A DNA stretch of 64,000 nt from JAIVJZ01 sp036386515 (GCA_036386515.1 DASVVO010000064.1:1-64000); one strand, 5' to 3'; shown: positions 25,348 to 34,277, counted from the first letter of the stretch. The notes: generated by a model not told the origin, from the letters alone. Program-made: numbers and translations.

Positions 25348-26032
25348 ATGTTTGTTCCGACCAGCCGTAGCGACCGATGAGCGGGACGAAGGCGCACGCG
25401 CCGTGGTCTTCGCGCGCGTAGCCGTCCGGGTGGCGGACGACGCGCACGAGACGCTGCGCGTCGCGCCGCTCGCCCACGGGCATCACGAGCCGCCCGCCCA
25501 CTTTCAATTGCGCCATGAGCGGTTCGGGCACTTCGGGGCCGCCCGCCGCGGCGAGGATGGCATCGTAGGGCGCGTGCGCGCTCCAGCCGAGCGTGCCGTC
25601 GAAGCATTTCACGGTGGCGTTGTAGATGTTGAGGCCGCGGATGCGCGCCTGCGCCACGCGCGCCAGTTCGCTGATGCGCTCGATGGCGAGCACGCGCCCG
25701 GCGAGACGCGCCAGCACCGCCGTTTGATAACCCGACCCCGCGCCGATCTCCAACACCGCGCTCTCGCTGTTGAGTTCCAACAACTCGGACATGCGCGCGA
25801 CGATGTAAGGCTGCGAGATCGTCTGGTTGGCGGCGATGGGCAGCGCGTGGTCGCCGTAGGCGTTGCCCTGCAAGGCTTCGGGCACGAAGTAGTGGCGCGG
25901 CACTTCGCGCATCGCTTCGAGCACGCGCGCGTCGCTGATGCCGTGGTGCCTGCGCAGGTGTTCGACCATCTGGTCGCGCTGGCGGCGGAACGCCCCTGTT
26001 TGCGCGTGGGGGATGTGTGATGCGGAACTCAC
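25346..26032 (-). CDS. pcm: Protein-L-isoaspartate O-methyltransferase
   Basis: 228 aa if started at GTG 26032, which has GGAG about 9 nt upstream and lies just after surE. An ATG at 26116 would add 28 residues and overlap surE by 44 nt. The family core is clear: the start of the catalytic region RHYFVPEAL, SQPYIVARM, and the SAM-binding motif VLEIGAGSGYQTAVLA, then GGRLVMPVG. It methylates L-isoaspartyl residues in damaged proteins so that they can revert to L-aspartate. The surE-pcm pairing is a known stress/stationary-phase arrangement. Confidence 0.93.
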   Translation of the reverse strand: MSSASHIPHAQTGAFRRQRDQMVEHLRRHHGISDARVLEAMREVPRHYFVPEALQGNAYGDHALPIAANQTISQPYIVARMSELLELNSESAVLEIGAGSGYQTAVLARLAGRVLAIERISELARVAQARIRGLNIYNATVKCFDGTLGWSAHAPYDAILAAAGGPEVPEPLMAQLKVGGRLVMPVGERRDAQRLVRVVRHPDGYAREDHGACAFVPLIGRYGWSEQT

Positions 26033-26072
26033 CAGATTACGGCTCCGTGTGCGGCAAAAGATGATTAAAACT

Positions 26073-26864
26073 TCAGGCGTGTTCGACCGTCTGATCTGCG
26101 GCGGGAACATTTCCATTCGCGCCGGGCGAGTTCCAATTCTGTAGTACGCTGAGCGAACGGTGGTCGGTCATGTCGCTGCGCATCGGCGTGACGGAGACCA
26201 AGCCCTGTTTGATGGCGTAGTAGTCCGTGCCCTCGACCGTGTCTTCGGGAAACACTTCCTCGCCGATCCAGTAATACGCCTTGCCGCGCGGGTCGATCTT
26301 CTCCGTGATGATCGGGCGCGCGTTCTTCATTCCCTGCCGCGTCACGCTCACGCCGCCGAGTTCGCCCGGCGGCATGTTGATGTTAAGCAAAATCCCCTCC
26401 GGCAAACCCTCGGCCAGGGCTTTCCGCACGATCCGGGCGGCGAATTCGGCGGCGTGCGTGAAGTCGTAATTTTCGCGTGCGACCAGACTGAAGGCGAGGC
26501 CGGGAACGCCGAGGATGGTCGCTTCGAGCGCGCCCGCGACCGTGCCGGAGTAAGAGGCGTCGTCGCCGAGGTTGCCGCCGTGGTTGATGCCGGAGACGCA
26601 GATGTGCGGCCACTCTTCGCGCGGCAGAATCTTATGGAGCGCGAGCGTGACGCAATCGGTCGGCGTGCCGTCCACCGTCCAGTGGCGTTGGTCGATGTGG
26701 CGAATGCGCAGGGGACGCGAGAGCGTCAGGCTGTGCGACGCGCCGCTCATCTCGGAGGCCGGAGCCACCGTGTACACGTCGCCCACCGTGCGTAGAGCTT
26801 CTTCGAGTTTGATGAGGCCGTCGGAATGGATGCCGTCGTCGTTAGTTAAAAGAATACGAGTCAT
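26073..26864 (-). CDS. surE: 5'/3'-nucleotidase SurE
   Basis: 263 aa. The N-terminal metal site is in LLTNDDGIHS (Asp9, Asp10), followed by APASEMSGASHSLT, the SurE phosphate-binding loop, and the later metal-site segment SGINHGGN (about 92-99) with YSGTVAGALE. It removes phosphate from nucleoside mono- and some polyphosphates in the cytoplasm. The C-terminal ~15 residues beyond the conserved DH-SLSVL region are variable. Immediately upstream of pcm on the same strand. Confidence 0.95.
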   Translation of the reverse strand: MTRILLTNDDGIHSDGLIKLEEALRTVGDVYTVAPASEMSGASHSLTLSRPLRIRHIDQRHWTVDGTPTDCVTLALHKILPREEWPHICVSGINHGGNLGDDASYSGTVAGALEATILGVPGLAFSLVARENYDFTHAAEFAARIVRKALAEGLPEGILLNINMPPGELGGVSVTRQGMKNARPIITEKIDPRGKAYYWIGEEVFPEDTVEGTDYYAIKQGLVSVTPMRSDMTDHRSLSVLQNWNSPGANGNVPAADQTVEHA

Positions 26865-26951
26865 AAGTAGATCAACCGCGGTTCATTACAACCCAAAGCC
26901 TCGAATTATTCAAGGGAGCGCGCTTGGCAACAGGGTTCTAAGGTCAAGGAA

Positions 26952-26986
26952 AAGCCCCGCGCACGTGCAAACGCGGCGCGGGGCTT
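26952..26986 (-). terminator. Intrinsic terminator of the radical SAM gene
   Basis: An 11-bp GC-rich stem (26952-26962 with 26976-26986), 13-nt loop. On the minus strand it is followed by TTCCTT after an AAGCCCC/GGGGCTT stem. Placed 28 nt after the radical SAM stop and before surE. Confidence 0.75.
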
Positions 26987-27013
26987 CCTGGTGTCACCTG
27001 AGCCGTGATCCGT

Positions 27014-29056
27014 TTAGGCGGACACGGTGTCTTTTCCGTTGCTGCGGCTGAGACCCTTGATCTGGACGGGGGTGTTCTTCTCCACGTCGCCCGCGCCGAG
27101 TTTCTGCTTGAGCACCATCTCCTGGTAGAGCTTGCGCATCATCGCCGCTTCTTCCGCCGCCGTCTTCGGCCCGGCCATCTCGGGGCGGTTCGGCCGCTGC
27201 AAGTCAACTTCGTTCAGGATGCCCGTGAAGCCGACCTCGGCCAATTCGACGTTCTTGCCCTTGGCGAAGATTTCGTGGCGGCCGTTCTCTTTGTACCACT
27301 TGGCGATCGTCGCGTTCTGGTGCATCTGCTCGATGATGTTGCGCCAGCCGATGCCCGTGTTGTAGGCGCAGAAACTGATCTCGCCTTCCTGGGTGCCGTA
27401 GGGGATGATGCACATCTCCGTGCGGCGGAAGTCGTAGTTGAACAAATCCTGGAACCACATACCCGCGATGAAGAGGAAGTTCCAAGGGTCTGCACGACGC
27501 TTCTCGATGTCCTCTTTGGTGCGGTCGCCTTCCACCTTGCCGTAGGACTTGCCCGACAAGCCGAACGACTTGTCGAACTTCTTGAAGATGTCCATCAGCG
27601 TCAAACTCTGCGGCGCGCCATACGGGCGATAGTTCTTCAGCAGAGCCAAGCCCATCATGATGTTCGAGAACCACTTGCCACGGCCTGAATCCGTGATGCC
27701 CGTCATGTCTTTGACGAGGCCGGGGATGTTCAGGAACTCCGGCACGGGCTTCATCTCTTTCGTGTTCTTATTGATCATCACGGCCGTGCCCACGCCGCAG
27801 TTCGGGTGACAGCCGCAGGAGACCTGACCCCATTCGGCTTCGGGGCCATGGACGAGGTCTGCGAAATCGGCGAACGCGCCCATCAGCGAGAGCGGGAACC
27901 AATCGCGCGTCGGTTCGGTGATGCCGACCTGGGCTTTCACGTCGTGCGCGAGGTGCGACAAGGTGTAACGCTGCGCCATGCGCCGCTCGTCCGTGATCTC
28001 CTCGTCGCGGCCGGTGAAGGACACGGGCTGGAAGGAGATGAAGGCGACCTTCTTCGGATTGTCGAGCGCGAAGCGGATGACGGAGCCGACCTGATCGTTG
28101 TTGATGTTGTTGACGAGCGTGGTGACGAGCACGATCTCGACGCCCGCTTCGTGCAGGTTGTCGATGGCGCGCAGTTTCACGTCGAAGAGGTTGCCGACCT
28201 GCCGGTGCGAGTTCGCATCGTTGCCGATGCCGTCGAACTGGAGATAGGCGTAGCGCAAGCCCGCCTCGGCGGCTTCGCGGCAGAAGTCTTTGCTCTTGGC
28301 AAACTCGATGCCGTTCGTCGCGCACTGCACGGAGTTATAACCGACCTTGCGCGAATACTTGATCGAGTCGATGAAGTGCGGCGAGATCGTCGGCTCGCCG
28401 CCCGAAAATTGCACCGACATCTGGCGGCGCGGCTTGATCGAGATGGCCTTGTCGAGAATGTCTTTCACGTCATCGAAGCTGAGTTCGTGGACGAACCCGA
28501 CCTGATTGGCGTCCATGAAGCACGGGTCGCACATCATGTTGCAGCGGTTCGTCAGGTCAATCGTCAAGACCGAACCGCGGCCGTACTTGATGGTGGACGA
28601 GCCGTGATTGTGCAGCTTCTCGTCGTTGTGCGCCTGAATGTCGCGGCCGGGAAACTGCGCCTCGATGTGCTTGAGGAACGACGAATCCATCGCCATGATG
28701 TCTTCGATGTGACCGTGCGTGGGGCAATCCTTGATCATCCAAATCTCGCCGTTGCGCTCGATGATCTGCGCCTTCACCTCGCCGACCTTCTCGTTGATCA
28801 GGATCGCGGGGTCGATCACCTCCGCGTTCAAAATCTTGGCGCGCGCTTCGATCACGCACTTCGGGCACAAACTGTCGGTCGTGCGCGGGAAGCCGAGCGG
28901 CGGCTTCGATTTCTGCCAAGACTTCAAGAGCGGCTTGTCCGACCACTTCGGAATGAACGACTCGCTGGGGCGATATTTATTGAAAAACTGGACGGTGTTG
29001 AACGCGCCCGCCGCGATGGCGGTCAGTCCTCTTTCCACGTGTTTAATGGGTCGCAT
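27014..29056 (-). CDS. Radical SAM protein, Tes/membrane-spanning-lipid-synthase-like
   Basis: 680 aa. Radical SAM cluster ligands are Cys172, Cys176 and Cys179 (CNMMCDPC); GGEP at 219-222 binds SAM. Extra cysteines fit auxiliary clusters: Cys64/Cys67 (LCPKC), Cys111 (DCPTHG), and Cys414, Cys416, Cys420 (CGCHPNC). An N-terminal LCPxC then CPxHG, followed by the SAM core and a CxC-x3-C segment, is the layout I associate with tetraether lipid synthase (Tes, MJ0619 family) and its bacterial homologues proposed to join fatty-acyl tails into membrane-spanning iso-diabolic acid, a hallmark lipid of Acidobacteria. Stands alone with its own terminator. Family placement is from motifs only; other radical SAM roles remain possible. 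Confidence 0.8.
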   Translation of the reverse strand: MRPIKHVERGLTAIAAGAFNTVQFFNKYRPSESFIPKWSDKPLLKSWQKSKPPLGFPRTTDSLCPKCVIEARAKILNAEVIDPAILINEKVGEVKAQIIERNGEIWMIKDCPTHGHIEDIMAMDSSFLKHIEAQFPGRDIQAHNDEKLHNHGSSTIKYGRGSVLTIDLTNRCNMMCDPCFMDANQVGFVHELSFDDVKDILDKAISIKPRRQMSVQFSGGEPTISPHFIDSIKYSRKVGYNSVQCATNGIEFAKSKDFCREAAEAGLRYAYLQFDGIGNDANSHRQVGNLFDVKLRAIDNLHEAGVEIVLVTTLVNNINNDQVGSVIRFALDNPKKVAFISFQPVSFTGRDEEITDERRMAQRYTLSHLAHDVKAQVGITEPTRDWFPLSLMGAFADFADLVHGPEAEWGQVSCGCHPNCGVGTAVMINKNTKEMKPVPEFLNIPGLVKDMTGITDSGRGKWFSNIMMGLALLKNYRPYGAPQSLTLMDIFKKFDKSFGLSGKSYGKVEGDRTKEDIEKRRADPWNFLFIAGMWFQDLFNYDFRRTEMCIIPYGTQEGEISFCAYNTGIGWRNIIEQMHQNATIAKWYKENGRHEIFAKGKNVELAEVGFTGILNEVDLQRPNRPEMAGPKTAAEEAAMMRKLYQEMVLKQKLGAGDVEKNTPVQIKGLSRSNGKDTVSA

Positions 29057-29620
29057 GTTCTCTTCCTTCTCTACCGGATAAATTTGTCGGACGCGCCATT
29101 GGCGAGCGTCGGATTTTCAGTTGAAACGCTTAATTTGTGACCAAAACCTTTTGAAGCGACTTGCGGCCGGGGAGCGCGCCTGAGGCGACCGGCAGGCGTC
29201 GAATCCACTCTCGTCTCGCCCTGAATTCTACTTGCGGTCGAACATTCAGGCACGGAGGAATGACCGGCTCGCCGATTCCCCCCACTTTTCGACCCGAACT
29301 CTTTACCTGTGGAATTGCCCTCTTTGCTTCAAAGGGATGGATCAACCTATCACACAGAGCAACGAGCGTGCCAGCGGGACTTAATAATGCAACTGAGTAA
29401 ATATAAAGGTTTATCCGATTGGAGTTTTTTTTGACGAGATAATTTGGCCGCCGCGTGCGGGTCGCATATACCCAACGGACTCAAAGCACAGGGGAGCGTA
29501 TCTTTCCGACCCGGAAGCCGTAAATTGACATCCGGGTCGGACTTTTCTGACACAGCCCCCTCATTCAGCGGCTCAAATGGCTCAAATTTTGCACAACGGA
29601 GAGAAAAGGGGCGGCGTCAT
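29057..29620. other. 564-nt intergenic region with a hairpin
   Basis: No credible gene. The A/T-rich patch near 29380-29440 is the probable promoter zone for the radical SAM gene. An 11-bp perfect hairpin, TCCGACCCGGA (29505-29515) with TCCGGGTCGGA (29531-29541), lies past the stop of the VWA gene. A CTTTTCT run follows on the plus strand only, so its role as a terminator for the minus-strand tad/VWA transcript is uncertain. Confidence 0.5.
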
Positions 29621-30745
29621 TTAACCGCGCGGGGCGAAGTAGCCTATGCGCGCCGTGAGGCGTAGGGCGGGGTCTGAGGTCTTGACCTGCACGCGGCGAA
29701 ATTTACCGTCGCGTCTCTTGTCGAGCGGCATGTAGTAGAGCGCGTACTGGTGGCGCAGTTCCTCGGCCACCTCGGCGTAGACGCTATCGAGCGCGGCAAA
29801 ACTCTGCGGCTTGAAGAGACGCCCGCCGGTGGAGGCCGTCAGACCGGCGAGGCTGCGTTCGCTCGCGTCGAGCACGCGCAGGGATTCGCGCAGGTCGCCG
29901 ATGCGGAGTTGGTTGAAGCGTCGGGTGGCGGGCGGTTCGGATTGGAGCGTATCGAGTTCGGCACGTTTGCGCGCGCTCTCGATCTCCGTGTTGCTGATAC
30001 AGTAGACGCTCGCCCCGGCTTCGAGCAGCGCGGCGAGCGCCATCTCCAGCGACGCGTGGCCGCGCCCGCTATCGATGCCGTCCGTGAGTACGACCACGGC
30101 ATGTCGCCGCTGCGGCGCGTCTTTGAACTGCTCGCGCGCCGCCAGATAGAGCGCGTCGTGAAAGCGTGTGAACATGCCGGGCGAGATGCGCCTGAGCGAG
30201 CGTCGCAACTGCACGCGGCTCGCCGTCCAATCCTGCAACAACTCCACGCGGTCGTCGAACTTCAACAAGCTCACGCGGTCATCCGGCGCGAGGCGCGCGG
30301 CGAACTCTTCCACGGCGCGGCGGAAATCTTCCAAATTGCTCGCCACAGAGGATGAAGCGTCCACCATCAGCAAGACATCCACCGGCACGCGCCGCAGGCG
30401 CAGATCGCTCAGAGGCTGCTCGCGCCCGTCTTCCCACACCTGAAAATCCCTGCGCTCAAGCGTCGTCACCAGACGCCCGGCCGCGTCGCGCACCGTCACG
30501 GGCAAGAGCACCTCGGTCGTGCTCACCTTGATCACTTCGTCGTCGTCTATGTCCTGCGACGACGGAGAACTCTGAACGGTTTTCGTCACTTGCCCGTGCG
30601 CGACGGACGCGACTGTGCCGCCCGTCGCACCGGCGAGCAACACGAAGAACGCGCACAGCCAGGCCGCGCGCGCGAGGCGAAATCGAGCCGCCGGAGGATC
30701 AGAGCGCAAATCGGAAAGGTTGAAACGCATCAATCTAACTTTCAC
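29621..30745 (-). CDS. Exported VWA-domain protein (Acidobacteria-type VWFA-related)
   Basis: 374 aa from GTG 30745; ATG 30730 is equally possible and neither has a clear ribosome site. A signal peptide covers about 26-52. A beta region carries VLLPVTVRDAAGRLVTTL (about 80-97). A von Willebrand A domain spans about 125-300, with MIDAS-type Asp-x-Ser-x-Ser in DASSS and the later TDGIDS. The C-terminal strand-rich tail RRVQVKTSDPALRLTAR matches the acidobacterial VWFA-related family. Probably a metal-dependent adhesion or scaffold protein outside the inner membrane. Last gene of the codirectional run following the tad genes. Confidence 0.82.
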   Translation of the reverse strand: MKVRLMRFNLSDLRSDPPAARFRLARAAWLCAFFVLLAGATGGTVASVAHGQVTKTVQSSPSSQDIDDDEVIKVSTTEVLLPVTVRDAAGRLVTTLERRDFQVWEDGREQPLSDLRLRRVPVDVLLMVDASSSVASNLEDFRRAVEEFAARLAPDDRVSLLKFDDRVELLQDWTASRVQLRRSLRRISPGMFTRFHDALYLAAREQFKDAPQRRHAVVVLTDGIDSGRGHASLEMALAALLEAGASVYCISNTEIESARKRAELDTLQSEPPATRRFNQLRIGDLRESLRVLDASERSLAGLTASTGGRLFKPQSFAALDSVYAEVAEELRHQYALYYMPLDKRRDGKFRRVQVKTSDPALRLTARIGYFAPRG

Positions 30746-30764
30746 GGTTTCGGGGCGCGATCAT

Positions 30765-31610
30765 TTAACGAACTCCCGCGCCCTCTTCGCCCGAAGCGGC
30801 GCGCATCGCGGCGATGACGGCCGCGCCGACGCGTCTGCGGCGCAACTCCGCCACTTTCGCGGGCGTGAAATCGAACTCGACCGGCGAGCCTTCGATGCGC
30901 CGGATGATCGTGCCTTCGGAGAAACCGGCCTCGACGAGTTCGATCACGGAATCATTGGTGAGCGTCGGCGTGCGTTCGAGTTTGGGTTCCGCACCGCCGC
31001 TCGCCGCGCCCGCTTCCGACGGCGGACGCAGGATGCGCACGCTCGCGCTGCCGTTCGTCTGCATATCGCCTTCCGCCGCGCCGCCGCCGACGCGCGAACG
31101 CGTGCGCCCGCGCACGCCGCCCGACGACCCGAAGATATTGACTTCGTTCGGATCGCCGCCCTGCCCGTCGGCGGGCTTCCCCGCTTCCGGCGCGCGCGTC
31201 CGCCCGCGCATCCCTTCGAAAAACGGATCGTCGTCGAAGGCGTCGCCCTCGTCGTCGCGCGCGGAAATCATGTCGCCTTCGGCGCGCGCCAGCATGGTCA
31301 GGATGATGCGCTCGCCGACCCCGTTCTTCTTCAGTTCGATGAGACGGTCGGGCGAGAGGTCGAACCGCGCGGGGCGCGTGCGGATGATCGCGATGACGGT
31401 CTTCTCGCTAAACTTCGCGCGCACGAGTTTGACGACGGCGGCGTTCGTCAGCGGCGCGCCCGCTTCGCCGTCCGTCCCGGCGGCCGCCGCGCCGCGCTGC
31501 GCCGCAGCCTGACCGCGCGCCTCGAATGCGCAGCCCGTCGCCGACACGGCGGCACATATCAAGACGAACGCCGCTTGCCTTGCGAAACGCCCTGCCAGCA
31601 AACTTCTCAT
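30765..31610 (-). CDS. Exported or lipoprotein with a duplicated ~50-residue helical domain
   Basis: 281 aa from ATG 31610, chosen for its GGGAGGAG site; an in-frame start at 31634 lacks one. The N-terminal signal ends in SATGC, a possible though imperfect lipobox. Two copies of one domain flank a Gly/Arg/Asp-rich linker: about 55-110 (LTNAAVVKLV, then KTVIAIIR) and about 222-275 (LTNDSVIELV, then GTIIRRIE). Each is of the form N-x2-V-[IV]-x-LV-x-[AK]-x-[FL]-SE-x-[TV]-[IV]-I. I have no firm family name. Sits between the transglycosylase and VWA genes at short spacing, so likely part of the same periplasmic assembly. Confidence 0.65.
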   Translation of the reverse strand: MRSLLAGRFARQAAFVLICAAVSATGCAFEARGQAAAQRGAAAAGTDGEAGAPLTNAAVVKLVRAKFSEKTVIAIIRTRPARFDLSPDRLIELKKNGVGERIILTMLARAEGDMISARDDEGDAFDDDPFFEGMRGRTRAPEAGKPADGQGGDPNEVNIFGSSGGVRGRTRSRVGGGAAEGDMQTNGSASVRILRPPSEAGAASGGAEPKLERTPTLTNDSVIELVEAGFSEGTIIRRIEGSPVEFDFTPAKVAELRRRRVGAAVIAAMRAASGEEGAGVR

Positions 31611-31637
31611 ACTCCTCCCGACTTCGCCGCGCACGGC

Positions 31638-32678
31638 TCAATTTCCCGACGCCGCGGCAGTTGTCTGTCTGCTTCCCGATGCGGTCACAGCCGTCTTCGC
31701 GTTGATGCTTCTGCGGTCGCCGACGGCGTGCGCCGTGCGCCCGTAGCGGTCGCTGATGCGGCGCACGTAATTTCGCGTCTCACGATAAGGCGGCACGCGA
31801 TGGCCGTACTTGATCACCGCGCCCTCGCCCGCGTTATAACTGGCGAGCACGAGTTCGACCCGGCCGTTGAATCTGCCGAGCAGTTGCTTGAGAAAGCGGG
31901 TGCCGCCCGCGATGTTCTGCGCCGGGTCGTGGATACGACTGACGCCGAAACGCGCCGCCGTGCCCGGCATCAACTGCATCAGCCCGCGCGCGCCCACCGG
32001 ACTCACCGCGCCCGCGTTGAAGTGCGACTCCTGCTCCATCACGCAAAAGATGAGGTATGGGTCAACGCCGTAACGCGCGCCGTTCTGCCGGATCAGCGCG
32101 TCGAGATGCGGCCTGCCCGTCGTCCAACGCCGCTCCCGTTTGCCCGGACGCGCCGCCGTCGTTTCCCTCTCCGCCGCCACTACCTCGTCCGACTCTCTTT
32201 CAATACGCTCAATGCGCGCGCGTTCGAGAAAGATCGAGAGATTGCCACGCTTGTACCAGACGCCCTCCGCCGACTCGTTCGCCTCGTCAACTTCAAAACG
32301 CGCCCCGCCCACCAGGTAAATCCAGAGCGGCCGCGCCGGGGCGAACGCCTGCGGTGCGTTCGCCCTCGCGCCCGCCGTGTCGTCAGCCTCCGATAGCTTC
32401 GCCACCTGCCGACTCTTCGCAGCGGCGGCGGCGTCAGGCGCGCTCCCCTTGCGCTCAATCGCTTTCACGCGCGCGCGGGCGATGAAACTCGTCATGCCGC
32501 CGCGCCTGTACCACACGCCCTCCGCATCATCCCACGCCTCGTCAACTTCGAGCGTCGTGCCGTCCAACAGCAGCAGGCGGTCGGCGAAAGCGGCGGCGGG
32601 CAGACCGAGCACACACAGGAAAGCAAACGCGGCGACTTTCAAACCGGAGGCGCGTGGGTGAGAAAAGATTGACCTCAC
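31638..32678 (-). CDS. Lytic transglycosylase (SLT) with duplicated N-terminal domain
   Basis: About 346 aa from GTG 32678, the most upstream start that leaves a normal signal peptide; no ribosome site is visible and the true start is uncertain because a repeat element abuts the gene. After the signal peptide, two related ~40-residue modules occur, each containing EVDEA and EGVWY(R/K)RG and closing in an IER motif. The catalytic SLT domain follows (about 195-320): YGVDPYLI, then MEQESHF with the catalytic Glu, then ARGLMQLMPGTA and YNAG. Cleaves peptidoglycan glycan strands in the periplasm. Downstream of tad genes, it could open the wall for pilus passage. Confidence 0.82.
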   Translation of the reverse strand: MRSIFSHPRASGLKVAAFAFLCVLGLPAAAFADRLLLLDGTTLEVDEAWDDAEGVWYRRGGMTSFIARARVKAIERKGSAPDAAAAAKSRQVAKLSEADDTAGARANAPQAFAPARPLWIYLVGGARFEVDEANESAEGVWYKRGNLSIFLERARIERIERESDEVVAAERETTAARPGKRERRWTTGRPHLDALIRQNGARYGVDPYLIFCVMEQESHFNAGAVSPVGARGLMQLMPGTAARFGVSRIHDPAQNIAGGTRFLKQLLGRFNGRVELVLASYNAGEGAVIKYGHRVPPYRETRNYVRRISDRYGRTAHAVGDRRSINAKTAVTASGSRQTTAAASGN

Positions 32679-32783
32679 GCAAAGGCGCAAAGGCGCAAAG
32701 GGAAATCGCTCAGAGGCGAACGGCAGAAATTCGTTTGAAGGATGAACCGCCCCTCTTCTTTGCGCCTTTGCGCCTTTGCGTGA
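32673..32783. repeat. Intergenic hairpin repeat, CGCAAAGGCGCAAAGG type
   Basis: The left arm CTCACGCAAAGGCGCAAAGG (from 32674) plus a further CGCAAAGGG is complemented by TTTGCGCCTTTGCGCC and TTTGCGTGA (to 32783), with a ~50-nt spacer. Translated, the arms give KGAKAQR and APLRLCV, so this element is often mis-called as coding sequence. Lies directly 5' of the lytic transglycosylase. Confidence 0.85.
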
Positions 32784-32814
32784 AAATTTTCTCATCATCG
32801 TCCTTAAACCCCGT

Positions 32815-34170
32815 TTATGGCACGTCAATCAAATCGCCCACGGTGCGCGCGTCGCCCGCGCCGCGTCGTTCGGTCTCCGTCGCCGCGAAGCCGTGCGACG
32901 TGCCGAAGTAGTTACGCCACGCGCTATCTATCACCTTCGGCGTGAGTTCGATGGCCTGACCTTCGAAGAGGCAGATGTCGAGCACGCGGTCGAGCAGGTC
33001 GCGCGGCTCGCAGGCTTTCATCTGGCGATGCGAGATCATGTAGTTGTTCAAAATGTAGTCGAGACACACCTGCTCGACGCGCATCCCGCGCGTGTGCGCC
33101 GCGCGTTTGAAGATTTCGATGTAGGCGGCGGGCGTCGGCGGCTCGACGCGCGCGCGGTAGCCCATGCGCCGGAGAAACGCCTCGTCAACCAGGTCTTTGT
33201 CTTCGAGGTTCGTCGCGAAGACGACCAACTGCTCGAAGGGCACTTCGATCTTCTTGCCCGTGTGCAGCGTCAAATAATCCACGCGGCGTTCGAGCGGGAC
33301 GATCCAGCGGTTCAAGAGGTCGGCGGGCGCAACGCGCTGCCGTCCGAAGTCGTCGATGACGAGCGTGCCGCCGTTTGATTTCATCTGAAACGGAGCTTCG
33401 TAAAACCTGGCCGCCTCGCTCCAGGTCAAATCGGCGTTCTCCAGCGTCAACTCGCCGCCGACGATGACGAGCGGGCGTTCGATGCAGACCCAGCGGCGGT
33501 CGTACTCGACGGGCGTCGCCTCGTTCGAGGCCGGGCGATGGTTGTGCGCGTCGAACACGCGGATCACCTGACCGTCGATCTCGATGGCGTAGGGAATCCA
33601 GATCGCGCCGGGGAGACTGGCGTTGATGCGCTCGGCGACGGCGGTTTTGCCCGTGCCCGGAGGGCCGCTGAGAAACAGAGAGCGGCGCGAATTGACGACG
33701 CAGCCGACCGTCTGCATGAGCGAATCCGGCAGCACGAGATCGCGAAAGGCGGCGCGCACCGAGTCCATCGTCGCGTGGCGCGCGGGCACGGCTTGCAGGC
33801 GCATCATGTGCGCGTAGTCGCGCAAGGAGACGGGCGCGGGGCCGTCGTAGCCGCAGAAGGCGCGGGCGCGCGCGAGTTGCCCCCAACCCTTATCGAGCAT
33901 GCCGTAGCGCGTCGCGCCCATCGCCGATTGCAGTTTCACCTCGATCAGTTTCTCGCGGTAGAGCTGTTGCAGAATCTCTTCCGTCAGGGCGCGCGGCAGG
34001 CGCATGCGCTCGGTGACGTTGGCGGTTGAAGGTTCGGGCAGCGCGGCCACGATCTTGAGGGCGAGGTCGCAGAGGAAACTCTCCGGCACGTCCGTCTCGG
34101 CGAGTTCTTCCGGCACGGGCGGCCCCATGCTCTCCACTTCCATGCGCGTCAGTATGTTGCTATGAGTCAT
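32815..34170 (-). CDS. AAA family ATPase (MoxR-like), tad-linked
   Basis: 451 aa. An N-terminal helical/winged region (about 25-110) precedes a P-loop AAA core: Walker A GPPGTGKT (169-176), Walker B in TLVIDDFGRQR (about 277), a sensor Asn in FATNLEDKD, and a C-terminal helical lid. Hydrolyses ATP to remodel a partner. The start at 34170 has no clear ribosome site; ATG 34143 is an alternative. It follows tadD and precedes the transglycosylase, each separated by a repeat element, all codirectional. I infer a link to pilus function only from location. Confidence 0.8.
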   Translation of the reverse strand: MTHSNILTRMEVESMGPPVPEELAETDVPESFLCDLALKIVAALPEPSTANVTERMRLPRALTEEILQQLYREKLIEVKLQSAMGATRYGMLDKGWGQLARARAFCGYDGPAPVSLRDYAHMMRLQAVPARHATMDSVRAAFRDLVLPDSLMQTVGCVVNSRRSLFLSGPPGTGKTAVAERINASLPGAIWIPYAIEIDGQVIRVFDAHNHRPASNEATPVEYDRRWVCIERPLVIVGGELTLENADLTWSEAARFYEAPFQMKSNGGTLVIDDFGRQRVAPADLLNRWIVPLERRVDYLTLHTGKKIEVPFEQLVVFATNLEDKDLVDEAFLRRMGYRARVEPPTPAAYIEIFKRAAHTRGMRVEQVCLDYILNNYMISHRQMKACEPRDLLDRVLDICLFEGQAIELTPKVIDSAWRNYFGTSHGFAATETERRGAGDARTVGDLIDVP

Positions 34171-34177
34171 GTGATTT

Positions 34178-34232
34178 GTCCGTGGTCAGTTGTTCGTGGT
34201 CAGTTGTCCGTGGTCAGTTGTCAGTCGTTTGC
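34178..34232. repeat. Half-element: tandem GTGGTCAGTTGTC words without a complementary arm
   Basis: Three or four head-to-tail copies of a ~13-nt word (CCGTGGTCAGTTG variants) lie between the AAA ATPase start and tadD stop. No complementary arm is visible. The same word builds the left arm of the complete element at 47868-48031, so this looks like a degraded or single-arm copy. Confidence 0.7.
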
Positions 34233-34277
34233 TTTTAATCGTCGGTGGTTCAATTTCATCTTTAGCCGCTCGTTATG

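Noticed and set aside
29161..29400. 79-codon frame upstream of the radical SAM gene
   Set aside because: No ribosome site and no protein-like pattern; lies in the promoter region.
32679..32828. N-terminal extension of the lytic transglycosylase through the CGCAAAGG repeat
   Set aside because: The translated KGAKAQR/APLRLCV residues are repeat DNA, not a domain.
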